Below, piece by piece: positions 61,756 to 64,000 of a stretch of DNA of 64,000 bases. Below the pieces are notes generated by a model that did no database searches, was not told the DNA's origin, and was given only the letters and a program-made list of their open reading frames with translations. The number at the start of each line of letters is the position of its first letter. Positions within the stretch are counted from its first letter, which is position 1. The DNA lies in contig JAUXVN010000017.1 in assembly GCA_030684555.1 (NCBI GenBank), forward strand, positions 1 to 64,000. The letters run 5' to 3'. Source of the stretch: Ignavibacteria bacterium. Its GTDB lineage: Bacteria > Bacteroidota > Ignavibacteria > Ignavibacteriales > Ignavibacteriaceae. The translations under genes and the position numbers were made by a program.

Positions 61756-62283
61756 CTATTGTAAGATATATTTGCTGAAATAAATGTCATTTATTTTAAT
61801 TTTGGGCATTCTTTCCTGTAAGTTGCTTGCAATTTCAATTCGAAGTGTATCTTTATATTGGGCATCACCCAACTGCATTATGCTTTTACTGGAAAGGAGA
61901 GAAATAACAATATCTTTAACTAAAACTTGTTTTGTTTCAAGTTCTTTATTGTCTTCTTCGCGGCTCACATCAAAACCGATGGAAGAAAGTAAAAGTCTTT
62001 TCCCATCTGTACCGGCGGGATTAATAATTATATCTTCCATAACGAAAATAAACTTCCCTCTTTCTTCAAGATTTTCGTCTTGAGGGTTTTCACTTGAGTC
62101 CTGGTTTTCGGTCTGTCCGGTTTCAGAACTATGAGAAGTAGTTGGAGCACGGTTCATCAATATATTAGCGGTAACAAAATATACTAAAACAAGCTGAACG
62201 ATGAATACGGGTAATCCTATCATCAACACTTTAAGAAAGTTTGATTTAGGAGGATCGGGAATAATTAAATCTGTATCTGCCAT
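61756..62283 (-). CDS. fliL: Flagellar basal-body protein FliL
   Basis: A 175-residue inner-membrane protein with a short cytoplasmic N-terminus, one helix (VLMIGLPVFIVQLVLVYFV), an acidic Ser/Asn/Gln-rich linker and a FliL domain (about 75-175: EDIIINPAGTDGKRLLLSSI, then a final YFSKYILQ). FliL supports the stator. It starts the run fliL-fliM and is 182 bases after flgE. Confidence 0.92.
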   Translation of the reverse strand: MADTDLIIPDPPKSNFLKVLMIGLPVFIVQLVLVYFVTANILMNRAPTTSHSSETGQTENQDSSENPQDENLEERGKFIFVMEDIIINPAGTDGKRLLLSSIGFDVSREEDNKELETKQVLVKDIVISLLSSKSIMQLGDAQYKDTLRIEIASNLQERMPKIKINDIYFSKYILQ

Positions 62284-62420
62284 TTAATTTTAATCTTTAT
62301 AATGATTTTACTGAATCATTAGTCAATCAATATGCCAGAACCTAAACATTAAAAATGGGCAGAATAATTAAGGATTAAAGGATTGAAGTGGTTATTATTA
62401 GACATCTGGTCAAAAATAAA

Positions 62421-62445
62421 AAGGGAATCCGTTTTGGATTCCCTT
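62421..62445 (-). terminator. Rho-independent terminator after flgE
   Basis: A 10-bp perfect stem (AAGGGAATCC / GGATTCCCTT) with a five-base loop lies 20 bases past the flgE stop. The minus strand continues with a T-rich tract (TTTATTTTTGAC). It separates the hook transcript from fliL, so fliL needs its own promoter or readthrough. Confidence 0.85.
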
Positions 62446-62465
62446 AACTAAATTTTTAGAACTTA

Positions 62466-64000
62466 TTATCTAATTAGATTTGTGATTTCTTGAAGTAAAT
62501 TATCAGCAGTTGTAATTACCCGGGCATTTGCCTGAAATCCTCTTTGTGAAACAATCATTCTCGTAAATTCTTCAGAAAGATCAACATTTGATTGCTCAAG
62601 CGCACCTGATTGAACTGTTGTTCCTGTTTCTTCTCCAAGAGCACCGATTCTTGGTTCCCCTGAGTTTGCATAAGCTGTGTACATATTATCACCATTACTA
62701 ATTAAGCCATTCAAATTTGCAAAGGTTGAAACCATTAATTGAGCTAAGTTTTTGGAACTTCCGTTGGTAAAAATACCAACAATGTTACCATACTGATCAA
62801 TATTAAGATTTGAGAGAGTTGCCGAAGCTGAACCATTTTGACTTAATGCTGAAACTACTGAACTTGCTGATGTTTGAGTAACACCGCCAAATCCGGTTCC
62901 AAAATCGAGATCGATAACTGATGGATTGGCACCACCGTTAGGAACAAATGTTAGTTGTGGATTTGTCGGAGCAATATTTTCAGGACTCAATGTACCATCT
63001 GCGTTGAAAGTGATTGTACCGCTTGCTTTTACTTCTTGTCCATTATCTGTACTTGTACCGGGAACAGATGCTGTCCATGTCCATTCGTTATTACCAATTT
63101 TTGTAAACTTCATTGTAACTTGATGTGCAGTTCCAAGTGTATCAAATATTGTTACAGAACCAGTCACAATATTCGGGGATCTATTTCCGTCTGCCGAAAT
63201 ACTAAGTGTTGAAGTTGATGCATTTTGTGAAACTGCTGATGGATTAAGTACAAAATCGATATTGTTTGCCGGGATATTTATTCTATTATTTGCACCATCA
63301 AGCAATGCTTGAGAAGCTGCATCCAATACCCAGCTGCCGTTTCCATCATCTTCAAATTGAAGAGGTGTAATGCTGCCGGTTCCTATTGAGACATCTTCAG
63401 AATCAAAAACTTCCCAATCTAAATCATATTCATCCGGATTTGCTGTTTTAGTATAAGTAACTTTTACTTTATACGATTGACCAAATTCATCATAGATTGT
63501 AGTTTGGCTTGTAAATGGTCCAGGTAAGGCTGAATTAATATTTCCTCGTTGAACAACTTCTTCGGTTCTTGTTAGAACTGAATTACTCTTTAAATTTCCA
63601 CCCCATTTAATATCGTTGGTTGCAACGGCAGGTAATTTTAAATTAGTATCAATTTTTATATCTTGTAAATTGTTTCCGGGAGGTATAGCCCCGTCAGAAC
63701 TTGCAACTTTACCTTGAACAATTGCACCATTTTGTGTACTAACAAGTCTGCCGTCTGCATCAAATGTGAATGCCCCTGCTCTCGAATAAAAATTTTCACC
63801 ATTACTTTTAAGGACGAACATTCCGGGTCCTTGTAAAGCTAAATCAGATGTAATACCGGTTCTTTCGAATGTACCTTGATTCCAATTTCTATCAACTGAA
63901 TTAACTTTCATACCGAGACCGATTTGGAATGAGTTTGTTCCGCCTGAATTTTCTGTAGGGTTTGTACCGGCTTTAATGAATTGATTAAATGCATCACTAA
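62466..64000 (-). CDS. flgE: Flagellar hook protein FlgE, 5' end outside window
   Basis: At least 511 codons of FlgE; the reading frame is open to the right edge, with SGGTNSFQIGLGMKVNSVD in the added part, a classic FlgE sequence. An internal Met at 63911 is not the start. The axial core GPGMFVLKSNGENFYSRAGAF and C-terminal SNVDLSEEFTRMIVSQRGFQ segment are clear. The middle is large (about 300 residues of Gly/Ser/Thr-rich variable domains), which suggests a long hook protein. Upstream genes lie outside. Confidence 0.95.
   Translation of the reverse strand, partial: SDAFNQFIKAGTNPTENSGGTNSFQIGLGMKVNSVDRNWNQGTFERTGITSDLALQGPGMFVLKSNGENFYSRAGAFTFDADGRLVSTQNGAIVQGKVASSDGAIPPGNNLQDIKIDTNLKLPAVATNDIKWGGNLKSNSVLTRTEEVVQRGNINSALPGPFTSQTTIYDEFGQSYKVKVTYTKTANPDEYDLDWEVFDSEDVSIGTGSITPLQFEDDGNGSWVLDAASQALLDGANNRINIPANNIDFVLNPSAVSQNASTSTLSISADGNRSPNIVTGSVTIFDTLGTAHQVTMKFTKIGNNEWTWTASVPGTSTDNGQEVKASGTITFNADGTLSPENIAPTNPQLTFVPNGGANPSVIDLDFGTGFGGVTQTSASSVVSALSQNGSASATLSNLNIDQYGNIVGIFTNGSSKNLAQLMVSTFANLNGLISNGDNMYTAYANSGEPRIGALGEETGTTVQSGALEQSNVDLSEEFTRMIVSQRGFQANARVITTADNLLQEITNLIR

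Noticed and set aside
62322-62337. Sigma-54-like motif on the minus strand before fliL (TGGCAT, five bases, TTGA).
   Set aside because: It has mismatches in both boxes, including the -12 GC, so it is not supported.

Overview
The window looks like a low-GC, Gram-negative chromosome segment from the Ignavibacteria/Melioribacter side of the Bacteroidota-Chlorobiota group. The clues are a type IX secretion (T9SS) sorting tail on a secreted GH9 cellulase, outer-membrane barrels and lipoproteins, AT-rich bases, large multi-PAS sensor kinases and, unusually beside T9SS features, a complete-looking flagellar export and basal-body cluster with P- and L-ring genes. This placement is inferred from gene content; no 16S or ribosomal gene is present to confirm it.

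Layout. (a) 1-5.7 kb: envelope accessory genes. Two lipoproteins share an indel-free 616-bp 3' module, and the first is followed by an in-frame remnant of what looks like an older C-terminus. Also here are a thiamine-binding-family protein, a POT-family transporter, a small outer-membrane barrel and a coiled-coil secreted protein. (b) 5.8-12.8 kb: tpiA, then a tight GH5-GH3-GH9 operon for cellulose or beta-glucan breakdown. (c) 12.8-35.2 kb: a signalling island on the minus strand with seven histidine kinases, receiver proteins and no DNA-binding response regulator. The kinases fall into two sequence types that alternate strictly along the chromosome. Intergenic palindromic repeats lie here, two of them flanking a GIY-YIG nuclease ORF cut short by an in-frame TAG. 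(d) 35.3-64 kb: a nearly continuous minus-strand flagellar and motility operon set. In transcription order it runs flgE | fliL-M-N-O-P-Q-R-flhB-flhA-flhF-flhG, a small membrane protein, a FliA-like sigma factor, two HDOD proteins, a degenerate kinase, an unknown membrane protein, flgF-flgG-flgA-flgH-flgI-flgJ(SLT)-flgN-flgK-flgL, motA-motB, fliW-csrA, a REC-HPt protein, a second motA-motB pair, then receivers that run into the signalling island.

How it fits together. The export gate (FliOPQR-FlhBA), switch (FliM/FliN), rings, rod and hook parts, two stator pairs and flagellar regulators (FliA, FlhF/FlhG, FliW/CsrA) share one orientation with the receivers and kinases. This suggests that the cytoplasmic sensor array feeds motility or surface behaviour through phosphorelay proteins rather than classical transcription factors. 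The cellulase operon provides the carbon source this motility might serve.

Most notable: a FliA-like sigma factor that lacks about 55 residues where region 3 should be; a kinase-like protein in the flagellar operon with Glu in place of the phospho-accepting His; a REC-DHp protein with no ATPase domain; a FlgH with no lipoprotein cysteine; a 142-nt motA/motB overlap; the alternating kinase array; the chimeric lipoprotein with its remnant; and the repeat-flanked truncated GIY-YIG gene.
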